A program made the translations under genes and the position numbers. The notes below the pieces were generated by a model, which was not told where the DNA came from, ran no database searches, and was given only the letters and a program-made list of their open reading frames with translations. A DNA stretch of 64,000 bases, taken from assembly GCA_963575745.1 (NCBI GenBank), contig CAUYUJ010004969.1, forward strand, positions 92,912-156,911, written 5' to 3'. The first letter of the stretch is position 1, and each line of letters begins with the position of its first letter. Positions 1 through 10,475 of the stretch are shown here, piece by piece. The DNA comes from Prorocentrum cordatum. Its lineage: Eukaryota; Sar; Dinophyceae; Prorocentrales; Prorocentraceae.

Positions 1-72
1 CTCCTCCTCCTCCTCCGCATCCGCATCCGCATCCTCCTCCGCATCTTCCGCATCCTCCTCATCCTCCCCCTC
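1..72 (+). repeat. CTC/CGCATC microsatellite
   Basis: The window opens inside a pyrimidine-rich triplet and hexamer repeat (CTC units mixed with CCGCAT units). It is cut by the window edge. It is probably the simple-repeat tail of a composite repeat or an intron; no coding potential is claimed. Confidence 0.85.
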
Positions 73-74
73 AA

Positions 75-790
75 AGTCAACCCTGGGAGTTGTTCCAGGT
101 GCGTTCTGGCCAGAACCCCATCAGCCCTTTGAGCGCAGGTGTAGTTTAAGGAGTCAGTTTGTCCTACATAATTGTCCTCTTTGGGGAAAGGCTCACATCT
201 CCCCCTACCCCCTTCCCCCTTGGTCTGTATGGGCCTAGTCGCGAGACGTTAGAGCGTCCAAGAGGCCCCCAGGCAGTCCAAAATGGTCTCCAAGATCGCA
301 CAAGATAGCCAAAGATGTTTTCAGATGGCCGCCGCCATCCCTCCAAGAGGCCCTAAGACCGCCCCAAGACGGCCCCACGTGGCCACGAAGCCTCCCAGGG
401 ACCACCCAGACGGTCAAAATAGTTCCAACCCTATGAGGAATCGCTCCAAGAAACCATGCGTCGGCCTCCGAGGGGGGGGTACCGAATTGGTTACCCCCCT
501 TCTTTGATCGAAGGCATCCAAGATGGCCCCAAGAAGGCCCCCAAGGCCCCCCCAGATGGCTCCAAGATGGCTCCAAAAGGAGCCGAAGAAAGTCCCAAAG
601 GCCTTCAAAATGGCCCCAAGGAGGCCCCCAGAGGGCCCCAATAGGGCCCCACAATGGCCCACAGAGCGTGACTGAATGCTGCCACACATCCCTCATCAAG
701 ACAACTCAACCGGTGATTGCTTCTGGATGGGCTGGTAGGGATTTTTTTGATCGCGAGCGCAAACGGGAGGGCCGCGCGCCGCCCAAAGCT
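75..790 (+). repeat. Modular composite repeat, copy 1
   Basis: First copy of a dispersed unclassified repeat. The visible modules are, in order: a CCAGAACCCCATCAGCCCT-like start; a C-rich segment (CTCCCCCTACCCCCTTCCCC near 200); a degenerate array of CCAAGATGGCCCC-type units (roughly 260-400 and 515-660); a G/C hairpin at 470-501; and an end module TTCTGGATGGGCTGGTAGGGAT near 721-742. The same modules recur in the same order and orientation near 40.7-41.7 kb and 48.4-49.5 kb. No transposase or RT is encoded inside, so it may be non-autonomous. Open frames across it are repeat translations. Confidence 0.7.
470..501. other. Conserved G/C hairpin of composite repeat (copy 1)
   Basis: A G-run ending in GGTACC pairs with GGTTACCCCCC across a short GAATT loop. 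The equivalent position in the other two full copies also holds a G-run/C-run stem with a different loop, which suggests the structure is kept while the sequence drifts. Confidence 0.55.
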
Positions 791-1400
791 ACCACTAACG
801 AGCAGCAGCCTACATTGCACACGAGAGAGAGGAAAAGAGGGAAAACAAGAGAAAAAAAGCTGGTAGGGATTTTTCCCGCGGCCACAAGCGAAGGCGCCCG
901 CAGCGGGTCGAGTCAGCTCGAGCTACGAGCGAACCTAATTGCAGGCGAGCGTGCAGAGGAAAGCAAGCCTACCGCCGGGGGACGCCGCTGCGCCGAGGCC
1001 GCGCTGCAGCTGCGCCGGAGGCCGTGCTGCAACCGCCGAGGCCGAGAGACAGCGCCGAGGGTGGGGACTGCAAGCTGCTGGGGCTGCCAGGAAGCTGCAA
1101 ACGTGCGGGTACCATGGGCTGATAGGGATACTGTTTTGGTTCGCGGCTCCAAGGCGAGGGACATAGAGCGAGCACAACGTCCGGGGTGCGGCACGTAGAT
1201 AATTGGCGCGAGAGTGCCGCAGACTCCAGCGGACAACACACGCAGTGGCGCATGCACATGCCAGGGACAAAATGCCCCTCATTGAGACGCATTTCAGCGT
1301 CTGCTGGTGACAAGCCGATAGGGATACTTTTTTGATTCGCGGCCCCCCGCAAGGAAAAGTCCAGAGGGCGGTGTGAGCTGATAGGGATACGCGGAGCGTC
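731..1400 (+). repeat. Five GCTGRTAGGGAT motif repeats
   Basis: The motif GCTGGTAGGGAT or a one-base variant starts at 731, 859, 1,118, about 1,314 and 1,377. It is followed either by a T-run plus TGATCGCGAGCG-like sequence or by ACGCGGAGCGTCCAGAAT. These look like serial copies of the end module of the composite repeat. The sequence between them is GC-rich with no recognised gene. Confidence 0.6.
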
Positions 1401-1639
1401 CAGAATACGCATCGATTTCAAAGCAGGTCCAGCCGTGGCCACAACGGCGCCCCGGGAGGGCCAAGAAGGCCCAAAGAGACTCAAACATCGACCCTCGAGC
1501 ATCCTCCCTGGGGAGCTTCTTAAACAATACTGCGCGCAGACGCCCTTCGGCGATGGCTGCGGCCGCGGAGGCGCTGTCCAGCCAGGAGCCGCGGCGTTGC
1601 CTTCCTCTCCTCCCTCCTCCCTGCGGCCTCCTACTCCTC

Positions 1640-1863
1640 TCCGCTTCACGGCAAGACGACAATGGACGGCGGACGACGGACGACCGAAGGACTGACCACC
1701 GACGGCGGATGGCGGACGACGGACGACCGACAACCAACGGCAGACGACCGATGACCGACGACCGCCAGCCACCGACCACATACCACAGACGTCCGACCAT
1801 CGACGGCCGACGGCGGCGGCTGCCACGACGTACGCCGACGACGACGTTCACGACGACGCCAAA

Positions 1864-1895
<32 letters not shown>
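1640..1895 (+). repeat. Degenerate GACGGACGACCGA repeat passing into (GAC)n
   Basis: A degenerate repeat of GACCGACGGACG-like words from about 1,660 becomes a clean GAC triplet run near 1,860-1,890. The open frames through it are Arg/Thr/Asp-rich microsatellite translations. Confidence 0.8.
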
Positions 1896-1899
1896 CGAC

Positions 1900-1986
1900 T
1901 GCCCCGGGCGCCTCGTCGGCGCCGCCCAGCCACCCGGTCCACTTGTCCGCCGGGATGAGCGCGGGCATGTCGTCGTCGGAGTCGTC
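1900..1986 (-). CDS. Exon-like island (DMPALIPADKWTGWLGG frame)
   Basis: On the minus strand a non-repetitive frame of about 29 codons reads from an acidic start (DDSDDD) through MPALIPADKWTGWLGGADEA. It lies directly 3' of a CTGCCCAG sequence that would serve as a splice acceptor, and it ends where the (GAC)n run begins. The amino-acid mix (Trp, Met, Lys, Ile) differs sharply from the repeat translations around it, which is why it is listed as a possible internal exon. No family is recognised. There is no convincing GT donor; a non-canonical donor is possible in dinoflagellates. Chance is not excluded. Confidence 0.35.
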
Positions 1987-2054
1987 CTGGGCAGCGCGCG
2001 TCGCGCAGCACGCAGAGAGCAGCGCGTGGTGCTGCGCTGTGTCGTCGGTCGGCG

Positions 2055-2460
<406 letters not shown>

Positions 2461-2464
2461 CCTC

Positions 2465-2760
2465 CTCCTTAACGGAGGAGGAGGAGAAGGAGGAGGAGGA
2501 GATGGAGGAGGAGGAGTGAGGAGGAGGAAGAGGGAGGTGGAGGAGGAGGGAGGAGGAGGGAGGGGAGTGAGGAGGAGGAGGAGGAGGGAGGAGGAGGGGA
2601 GGAAGAAGGAAAGAGGAGGAGATGTGAGGAGGAGGAGGAGGAGGAGGAGGAGGAGGAGGAGAGGAGGAGGAGGAGGGAGGAGGAGGAGGGGTGAAGGAGG
2701 AGGTAGGATGGAGGAGGAGGAGGAGGAGGGGAGGAGGAGGAGGAGTGGGTGGTGGAGGTG
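2465..2760 (+). repeat. (GGA)n purine tract
   Basis: GGA/GAG triplets with GGGA interruptions over 300 bp. It is complementary in type to the (CTC)n tract at 2,975-3,135, so the two could pair across a ~200-bp loop. Confidence 0.9.
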
Positions 2761-2924
2761 GTGGCTCCTCTCCCCCCCCCCTCTGCAGGGTGGGAGGGGG
2801 ACGACGGCAGAGAGGGGCAGTGGAAGGGGGGGCGGGTGGCCTCGCGAGATGCGCACGACGCCAGAGACGAGGTTGTCGTCGTCCGACGTCGTTCGTTCGT
2901 CGTCTGGGGCGTTCGCCCTCCTCC

Positions 2925-3185
2925 TCCTCCTCGTTCGTTCGTTCGTCCGTTCGCTCGCTCGCTCGCTCGTTCGTCCTCCTCCTCCTCCTACTCCTCCTCC
3001 GCCGCCTCCGCTCTCGTCTTAGCATCCGCATTCCGCCTCCTCCTCCTCTCCTCTCCTCCTCCTCTTCATCCTCTCCTCCTCCTCCTCCTCATCCTCCTCC
3101 TCCTCCTCCTCCTCCTCCTCCTCCTCCTCCTCCCCCTCGTTCGTCGTCGTCCGTTCGTCCGACGTCGTTCGTTCGTCGCTCGTTC
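2925..3185 (+). repeat. (GTTC)n/(GCTC)n then (CTC)n tract
   Basis: A tetranucleotide run of CGTT/CGCT units near 2,930-2,975 is followed by about 160 bp of CTC triplets, then CGTTCGTC words again. The sequence is low complexity throughout. Confidence 0.9.
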
Positions 3186-3199
3186 CAAAGCCGGAAGCC

Positions 3200-3470
3200 A
3201 CACGCCCACTGGCGCGTGGGCGGAGAAAAGCAGGGTGAGTCACGACTGCGAAGCAGAGAATGTACGAGCAGCGGGGCGTCACGGCGTCACGCGCCTGCGG
3301 AACCACTCGTCTGCGTCGACGAATCCCGCAACGAAGCTGCACCGTTGTTACTTGAGGGAAGGGCGAGAGAACACCCCTCGCTGTTCACCCCTGGCTAGGC
3401 CCCTCCTTGCTGAGAGCAACCCGCGCGTAGCCAACCCTCCTGAGGCTCCTGAACGAACCGACGCCTCCCA
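3200..3470. other. GC-rich intergenic or intronic sequence, nothing recognised
   Basis: Non-repetitive GC-rich sequence between a CTC tract and a CCAAGA array. Overlapping open frames exist on both strands, but none shows a motif or convincing composition. Confidence 0.4.
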
Positions 3471-3800
3471 GAGAACGGCCCGAGAAGGTTCCAAGATGCT
3501 CTGGAGGACTCGTCGGAGGCAAGACGACCAAAAAGGACACAAACGAACCCAAGAGAGACCCAGAGGTCCCAAGAGAGGCCTCAGGCAGCCAAAGCGGTCA
3601 AAAGCCTAAAACTGCTGGATGTGGTTAGATAATTAAGCGCTTCGGCCCAGGATGGCTTCTGGAGTGCTCAAGAGCACCCCGAAGCGGCATTCCTCCCCAG
3701 AGTGGCCCAAGACGGCCCAACGGGTCCCCAAGAGCACCCCAAGAGGTAACCAAGAGGCCAAAGGACACCCACGTCAGCCCCAAGGCGCACCAAAAGCCAC
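3470..3800 (+). repeat. CCAAGA-type array
   Basis: Degenerate units such as CCCAAGAGGCC and CCAAGACGGCCC. This is the same array type as in the composite repeat, in the same orientation, but without the hairpin module. Confidence 0.65.
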
Positions 3801-3825
3801 TGGAAAACGTTTCCATTCCCATCTT

Positions 3826-3852
3826 GTTAGCTCTCTCTCCCTTTTCCTCCCC

Positions 3853-3899
<47 letters not shown>
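3826..3899 (+). repeat. (CT)n dinucleotide tract
   Basis: CT/CCT-rich run ending in an uninterrupted (CT)n stretch of about 40 bp. Confidence 0.92.
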
Positions 3900-3900
<1 letters not shown>

Positions 3901-4300
3901 GTCGCCCCATTTGCGCGCTACGCTGGCACGGAGTCGGAATTTGCCGCAGGCACCTGGGTATTTGTTGGAGAGTGGAGAGGTGGCGTGATCAACCGCGAGA
4001 TCCTAGACGCACCCTTGGGGAAGGGCCCTCCTCCAACTTACGCTCAAGTCTGGAGCTAGCGCAAACATGTTTTGAAAAGTAGCATCGCCCAGCGGGAGTG
4101 GAGGAGCCAAGGATTGGTTTTGCTGTTGCTTGCTCCACTATGTTCAGGGGCAGTACCTTATCACGGGCCCGAAATACATATACTTGGTAGAAGGCCCTGA
4201 CGGGCAGACGGTGCGAGCGAGCCCCCATCAAGGCAATACAATTTCACAAGAAATGGGAAAAGCACCGCCGCTGTATGAAGAATGCCTAAGACCAAGCTCT
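3900..4300. other. No recognised feature
   Basis: Mixed-composition sequence with short open frames on both strands and no motif or repeat that can be supported. Confidence 0.4.
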
Positions 4301-4307
4301 GTCACGC

Positions 4308-4520
4308 CGGGGAGGAGGAGGAGGAGGAGGAGGAGGAGGAGGAGGCCGACGGCGACGAAGACGACAACGAGCAGGGAAAGGGAGGCAGAAGTGGCACGGA
4401 CGGACAGGCAGACAGACGGATGGGCGGCGGCACAAACGAACAGCTGAACAGACGAAGGGGTGGACGGACGGAGCAACGGTCGGACGAACGGACGGAGCGA
4501 CCGACGCACGCGGCGCGGAA
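4308..4520 (+). repeat. (GGA)n and GGACGGAC repeats
   Basis: A GGA run (about 4,311-4,345) is followed by GACGAAGACGACAACG words and then degenerate ACGGACGGACAGGCAGAC tetramer-type repeats to about 4,515. Confidence 0.85.
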
Positions 4521-4539
4521 AAAGAGGGGGTGGGCGGCG

Positions 4540-5060
4540 GAGCCGGGAACCCAGACACGAGAGGGGACCAGCTGCTCGAGGCAGGGGCACCCGGCCACCT
4601 CGACCATCTCCCCTGGGGCCCAGCTCGTCCGTCCCCGGGGCGTGTCCCAGCCGCCCGCGGGGCCCGAGGCTGGCCGCCCGGGGGCCCCAGGACGCCCGAG
4701 CACCGGCCGCCGCGGCCTTCTCGTGAGCCGCCGGCCGCCTGCACCCGGGGCGTGGGGAGCGGCGGCCCCACGGCCGGCTGCGCTCTCCTCGGCTCCGAGC
4801 TCCTCGTCCTCCAGGTCGGCGTCCTCCGCATCCGACGCGACGGCCTCGCGCGGGGGGCGGGGCGGGGGCCGGTGCCGCGGCCCGCCAGGTGCGTTCCTGC
4901 TCTCCGCTCCACCCCCCCCCCCCACACCACCAGGGCTTTACGCCTCGCGTGGTTCCTCCCGCCCCCGCGAGCACCGCCGGGCACCATGAGGTCTGAGTTG
5001 TGTCCACCGCCCCACCCACGACGAGTGCGCCAGGGCAGGGCGCCACGAGGTCCAGCGCCC
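4540..5060 (-). other. Very GC-rich island with an acidic minus-strand frame
   Basis: Non-repetitive, extremely GC-rich sequence. On the minus strand around 4,760-4,855 one frame reads REAVASDAEDADLEDEELGA, which looks protein-like and not like a repeat translation. Other frames across the island are Pro/Gly/Arg-rich. No splice site or family can be assigned. It could be an exon or a GC-rich regulatory island. Confidence 0.3.
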
Positions 5061-5465
5061 TGACGCGCACACACGTTTCCATCAGCGGCGAGGCTGAGGT
5101 CACAGCACCAGCGAGCGGGCTACACGGGGGCGCCGTTGTAGCGAAGTGGCCATCATACACGAGCGGAAAACATGGCAAGGCGGGTGGCCGCGGAGGGGGG
5201 GGGGAAACAGGGGGCCACTCAGGGACGGACGGGTCTCATCCCTGTGTGAGCTGGCGCGGTCAGCCCCGCCAGCGGGGACCTGACGCGCACACACGGTGCT
5301 GAACAAGAACGAGACAGGGTCTGGCGCCCGCCTCCTCGCGCCCTCACCATCCTGTCCGCTGTTCCCCGTGCTCGCCACGGGGAGCCTCAGGAACGCCCCC
5401 ACGCGTGGAAGAAGGCTGGGGACGACGAGGATCATGAGAGGGAAGCAGGAGGGGAGTCTGATGGA
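5060..5465. other. No recognised feature
   Basis: Unique GC-rich sequence. The word GACGCGCACACACG occurs twice (about 5,062 and 5,282), which hints at an old short duplication. Confidence 0.4.
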
Positions 5466-5469
5466 CACG

Positions 5470-5512
5470 GAAAAGAAGAGGAGGAGAAGGAGGAGGAGGA
5501 GGAGGAGTCGAG
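5470..5512 (+). repeat. (GGA)n microsatellite
   Basis: Short AGAGGAGGAG run. Confidence 0.85.
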
Positions 5513-5802
5513 GCGCTGGGACCATCGCCACCACCATTTGATCGCCACGGCTTTCCTGGCTGGCGTTCCGCGTCGCCCTCCCGCTGCTACTCGTCCTCCG
5601 CACCTTCCTTCCCAGCCATCCTGTGCTGTTGGGTCGTTGCTCCCAGCCAGGACCCTCCTCACCCGCTTCCCTGGCCGTCCACGGATCCTTCTGCTCCAAT
5701 TGACCCCCCCTCCCCGTCTATGCACGCACCCCGCCCCTGTCCTCTCCGTCCCACTGCCCACGCCCACCCTCCTCACCGGAGGCCTCCCCAACGGGGTTCG
5801 AT

Positions 5803-5946
5803 CAGCTGGGTCGGAGGATCGCGCCACATCGCCAGTGCATCGCCGGGGCGGTACATCGCAGTCGTCGGCGTAGGGAAAATCGGGGTACACGTCGAGTCGC
5901 ATCGCCGATGCATCGGCGAGGCGGCTCGACCCTCCGACCTCAGCTG
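5803..5946. repeat. Imperfect inverted repeat (foldback)
   Basis: The left arm begins CAGCTGGGTCGGAGGATCG at 5,803. The reverse complement of the right arm, ending at 5,946, reads CAGCTGAGGTCGGAGGGTCG. Similarity continues inward through CGCC..TGCATCG..CG for about 43 bp per arm, leaving a loop of roughly 57 bp. It may be a MITE-like foldback remnant. Confidence 0.6.
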
Positions 5947-6239
5947 CCCCAGCCCAATATGGGAGGCCTGGACTCACTTCACCTGCCCTGTAAGGTCAAG
6001 GTCAAGGTCAAGCCTGCGCGCAGAAAGACGAGAACATGAAGGGCGCAGGAGGTGGCACGCGGCAGCGTGCTGTGCAGGCGCGCGCCACGATCCCAGGAAA
6101 CAGCACGTGCGTCTACAAAAGGGGAAGAGGACTAATTCACATGGCGTTTCATTGAGAATGGTAGCAACAGATCTGAGAGTCCGTGGCTCGCCTCTCCACC
6201 ACCGCCACAGCACAAAAATTAGAGGGTGCCTCAGCACCA

Positions 6240-6595
<356 letters not shown>

Positions 6596-6599
6596 CGGG

Positions 6600-6955
6600 A
6601 AGGCCCCTGGGGTGGACCGCGACCGCGTCCTCCTCCGCCCTCGCGCCTCCTCCTGCCCCTGGACCAGGACCGAGGGCCCGGGCCTCCCGCCCTGACCGCC
6701 CGAGGCCTGGGCGCAGAGGTAGGTCGGGCGTGTCCGAAAAATCTGGACGACATCAAAAAATTAGCCTGGCGAAGGACCCTACCATATGCAGTTGTTCGCA
6801 CGGCAATTGTAGATATCTTCTGGACGAAAGCCTGCCCAAAATCCTTAAAAAACGTACCCTGACTGTTTTTTGACTACTTTTGGATCTCCATCCCGTAGAG
6901 GGACAGGACCGGCCCAAGCCCAGAGGGGTGCAGAGAGGGGGGGACCCTGCGATCC
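6600..6955. other. No recognised feature
   Basis: GC-rich, then mixed sequence between the GAC repeat and the large palindrome. No motif is recognised in either strand. Confidence 0.4.
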
Positions 6956-6958
6956 TTA

Positions 6959-7108
6959 GGGGGCCACGTGCGAGCCCTACCCCTACCCCCCACGATTTCT
7001 GAGGGGGAGGGTGGGGTTCACTTCATTCGGGAGCTCCCGAGCGAAGTGAACCCCACCCTCCCCCTCAGAGATCGTGGGGGGTAGGGGTAGGGTTCGCACG
7101 TGGCCCCC
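6959..7108. repeat. Near-perfect 150-bp palindrome
   Basis: The 66-bp left arm (6,959-7,024, starting GGGGGCCACGTGCGAGCCCT) and the 66-bp right arm (7,043-7,108) are reverse complements with about two mismatches. The 18-bp spacer contains its own perfect 14-bp palindrome TCGGGAGCTCCCGA (7,027-7,040), so the whole 150 bp folds back on itself. The arms contain CCCTACCCCTACCCC and GAGGGGGAGGGTGGGG. There is no coding capacity. Confidence 0.93.
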
Positions 7109-7337
7109 TCATCCTGGCGCTGCCATCGTGTCGCCGCCAGCGCCTCCGCCCGAGGTCGGGCCCCGGGGCTCTCACGGCTCGGCCCGGCCCGGACAGCGGC
7201 GCGGAAAGCTGGGGCCCGGGGCCCCGGCCGTGCCCGTCGGCGATGCCGCGCCTGCCCTGCAGCGTCGGCTCTCGGGGGGAGGGGCGGCGTGCAGGAGAGG
7301 CGGCGCGCCGAGGGGGGGGAGGAGGAGGGCACTCGCG

Positions 7338-7525
7338 CGGGCTCGGGCTGCGCCCCTCCTCCGCCTCCTCCTCCTCCTCCTCCGCCTCCTCCTCCGCCTC
7401 CTCCTCCTCCTCCGCCTCCTCCTCCTTCGCCTCCTCCTCCTCCTACTCCTTCGCCTCCTCCTCCTACTCCTCTTCCTCCTCCTCGTCCTCCTCCTCCTCC
7501 TTCTCCTCCTCCTCCTTTTTCTGAC
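7338..7525 (+). repeat. (CTC)n microsatellite
   Basis: CTC/CGCCTC/TACTCC units. The upstream 7,110-7,335 stretch is GC-rich with ambiguous frames and no recognised product. Confidence 0.92.
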
Positions 7526-7885
7526 TCCCCGCCCTTCCCTGGGGCCTCGGCCACGGCGTTCAGCTCTGCAGCCTGCATCGCGAACAGTCGTCGTCGCCTC
7601 CTGCAGTGGTTCCTGCGCCTGGAGGGGGGGGAGGGTCTCAGCAGGAGGACGAGGGGCGTAATAGCATGCGAAAGGAAGCACGAAGAGAAGGGATAACGGC
7701 AGGATGAAGCGGCGAAGAAGGAGGGGAATGAAGAGAAGGAGGAGGAGCGGCAGCAGGAATATGCCCCTCCATGTCTTACCCATTCACGACCGAAAGCGGA
7801 GGCAAAGAGACGTTAAACTATACCTAGAGCTGTTCATCGCATTTACATGTTTCTCCCCCTTTACCAAAAAAACACGAGGCAGGGG
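7526..7885. other. No recognised feature
   Basis: Mixed, partly purine-rich sequence between two triplet tracts. Nothing could be assigned. Confidence 0.4.
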
Positions 7886-8135
7886 ATGAGGGAAGGGGAG
7901 GAGGAGGCCGGGAGAGGGATCGAGGAGGACAAGGACGAGGAGGTGGAAGGTTGGAGGAGGAGGAAAGAGGAGGAAGCGCAAGGAGGAGGAGGAGGGGAGG
8001 AGGAACAGGGGGGATGGAGGACGAGGGATGGAGGGGGACTGATGGAGAGGAAGAGGAGGAAGAGAAAGAGGAGAAGGCGGAAAAAAATATGAGGGGGAGG
8101 AAGAGGAAGTGGCAGAGGAGGAGGGAAGGAAAAGG
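7885..8135 (+). repeat. (GGA)n/(GAG)n purine tract
   Basis: Degenerate purine-rich repeat of about 250 bp. Confidence 0.88.
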
Positions 8136-8745
8136 GAGGAATTCGCTGGATCCGCTGCTAACCACAGGGGCTGGAACACGAAAAGGGGGAGAGGAGGAAG
8201 AGAAGGATTGAGACCAGGATTTCTGCACATGTGCTCAAAAAGCAGTCTACACGGCAAAGGCAAGACACTCTTTGTTCCTCGCGCGACCTTCAACATGTAT
8301 ACCGAAAACCCTCGACACCTTCCCCCTCGGTCTATGAGCGTACCCCCTTTGAGGGGAAGGTGGGGGGAATGTGTTATGCCAGCTGCTCGGCTAACACCGA
8401 CAGGATTAAAAGAGGCGGATCGGGCGAGCGGACCCGAACGGGTGTGTCGAGTGGGAGGAGCCTGACGGGCGGGTCGGGCGGCAGTAATCCTGACGGGCGG
8501 GCAGGGCGGGCGGGATATTGATGCACAAGTCTTGGGTTATGTTGCTCCCATCGTACTCAAGGACCACATCCCAGAAATCAGTTCGAGCACCCAGAGGGGT
8601 ATCGAGACTGTGTCGAGCGAGTATCGCCTCTCAGGGCCCGACGCGGGAGCCCTCCAGCTTCGGTATTTTCTTGGTGCTCGAAATCATTTCTGGTGATCAA
8701 AGCTAAAGTAGGTTGGAACAACATAAGTCTTGGGTAGATCGTGAG
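8136..8745. other. No recognised gene
   Basis: Unique sequence containing a GC-rich GACGGGCGGGTCGGGCGG repeat near 8,463-8,517. The only open frames are short and overlap on both strands. Confidence 0.4.
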
Positions 8746-8749
8746 AAAG

Positions 8750-9015
8750 CCCCAGGCGAGAGCAAAGATACAATGGGAGGAAGTCCTCGTCGGACGTGCA
8801 ATGCCCAATTGGCGAGAGCGCGACTCTTCAAAATAGGATGTGAGGGAGTCCCCAGGCGAGAGCGCGATGCCTGGGCAGGGAGGGTGCGGTGTTTGTACAG
8901 CGACTATGAGGAGTTCTCAGGCGAGAGCGCGACTCTGGAGTACATTGCAAGGAAGTCTCGAGCAAAGCGCGATTCCTGAATGCATTGCAAAGACGTCTCA
9001 GGCGGGAGCCGCTGC
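8750..9015 (+). repeat. CAGGCGAGAGCGCGA minisatellite
   Basis: The word CAGGCGAGAGCGCGACTC or a close variant recurs at about 8,753, 8,811, 8,854, 8,919, 8,957 and 8,998, giving irregular units of roughly 40-65 bp. The array is degenerate and no protein is indicated. Confidence 0.65.
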
Positions 9016-9313
9016 TGTTGTTGTTCCAGTCCAGGGGCCAACATCGCAGTTTGAGCCCCAAGACTTCCCTGACAATGAACAGGTTGCGAGCTTCGAGAGG
9101 ACACCTCCACCTGGCAAAAGACAGAGTGCACTTGCGGGAGGGGATCAACAATCTTGTTTTTCCCACATAGGAGAATTCGACGAAAGAGGAGAGGAGCAAT
9201 AAAACTCATCATTCAACGCATGACTTGGAGTTCTACGGGCAATACATCACGGATCACCTCTCGGTGGCAATGTGGGCAACCATCGGCCAGAGGCGCAATG
9301 AGAGGGACCACAC

Positions 9314-9480
9314 AAAAACACCACCAACAACACCAACAACAACAACAACAACAACAACAACGAAAACAAAAAGAAAACAAACCAACAACCAAACAAGCAA
9401 ACAAACAAACAAGCAAACAAACAAACTAGCAAACAAGCAAAGAAGCAAATAAACAAGCAAACAACAAATCAAAACAAAGA
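9314..9480 (+). repeat. (ACA)n then AAACAAGC tandem repeat
   Basis: ACA triplets (about 9,316-9,362) pass into an AACAAACAAGC-type octamer repeat (about 9,385-9,470). A/C-rich low complexity. Confidence 0.9.
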
Positions 9481-9687
9481 ATCACAACATCGAAACAACT
9501 CAAAAACCGAACAAAACGAAAAACAAAACGCGGGGCCTGCCGCGGCGCCGCCGGCGCGCCCGTCGCGTAGCGACCGCCTCGGGCGCCTCCGGGGCGCTCG
9601 GGGCTGCGAGGGCGAAGGCGAGGCGCTGCATGGCGGCGACGGAGGACCTTGCCGCGGAGCGCGCCGCTGCCGATCGTCGTGGCTGCC

Positions 9688-9905
9688 GACGTCGCCGCTG
9701 GCGCTGGCGGACGACCGCAGCGGCGGCGGCCGCCGATCGTCGTCGGCGGACCTCGTCCCCGTCGCTGTCGACGTCGCCGCTGGCGCTGGCGGACGACCAC
9801 GGCGACGGCGGCCGCCGATCGTCGTCGGCGGACCTCGTCCCCGTCGCTGTCGACGTCGCCGCTGGCGCCGGCGGACGACCACGGCGGCGGCGGCGGCACC
9901 CGACC
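9688..9905 (+). repeat. 82-bp GC-rich minisatellite
   Basis: Units start with GACGTCGCCGCTGGCGC at 9,688, 9,770 and 9,852, a period of 82 bp, and are nearly identical. The period is not a multiple of three, so the open frames through it shift between units. Confidence 0.88.
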
Positions 9906-9924
9906 CAGCAGAACCGACTGGGAA

Positions 9925-10145
9925 GCCCGAGTCCTGCACGGCCTTCCCCCCTCCTCCCCCCTCCCTTTTCCCTCCTCCCTCCTCTTCCCTCCCTCTCCCT
10001 CCTCCCTCTTCCCTCCCTCCTCCCTCTCCTCCTGCTCCCTCCTCCCTCCTCCCGTGTCCCTTCTCCCCCCTCCTCTTCCTCGTACTCCTCTTCGCTCGCC
10101 TTCCTCTTGCTCCGCCTTCGTATTCCCACCTCCTCCACCTTTCCG
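9925..10145 (+). repeat. Pyrimidine tract (CTCCCTCC)n
   Basis: About 220 bp of C/T-rich degenerate repeat. Confidence 0.85.
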
Positions 10146-10239
10146 CGGTGTCGTAAGAGGCATGTAGGTCGTGCGGTAGCTCGCTGACGCCAACGCCACC
10201 GCCCTTTCCCGGATGTTTTTTTTCCAGCCACACGTGATC

Positions 10240-10442
10240 TCCTCCTCCTCCTCCTCCCACGACGACGACGACGGCGATTGGCGACGACAGGCAAAGACAA
10301 GCGAGAACAACGACTTGCAACGACAGGCAACGACAGCTGACGGCAGGCGACGACAGGCAATGACAAGCGACGACTGGCACCGACGACGACGAAAAAGACG
10401 ACGACGACGACGACGACGACGGCAGCAGCGGCGGCGGCGGCA

Positions 10443-10475
<33 letters not shown>

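Noticed and set aside
6970-7100. CCCTACCCCTACCCC as telomere-like repeat
   Set aside because: The units are irregular, few, and explained by the palindrome and the composite-repeat C-rich module.
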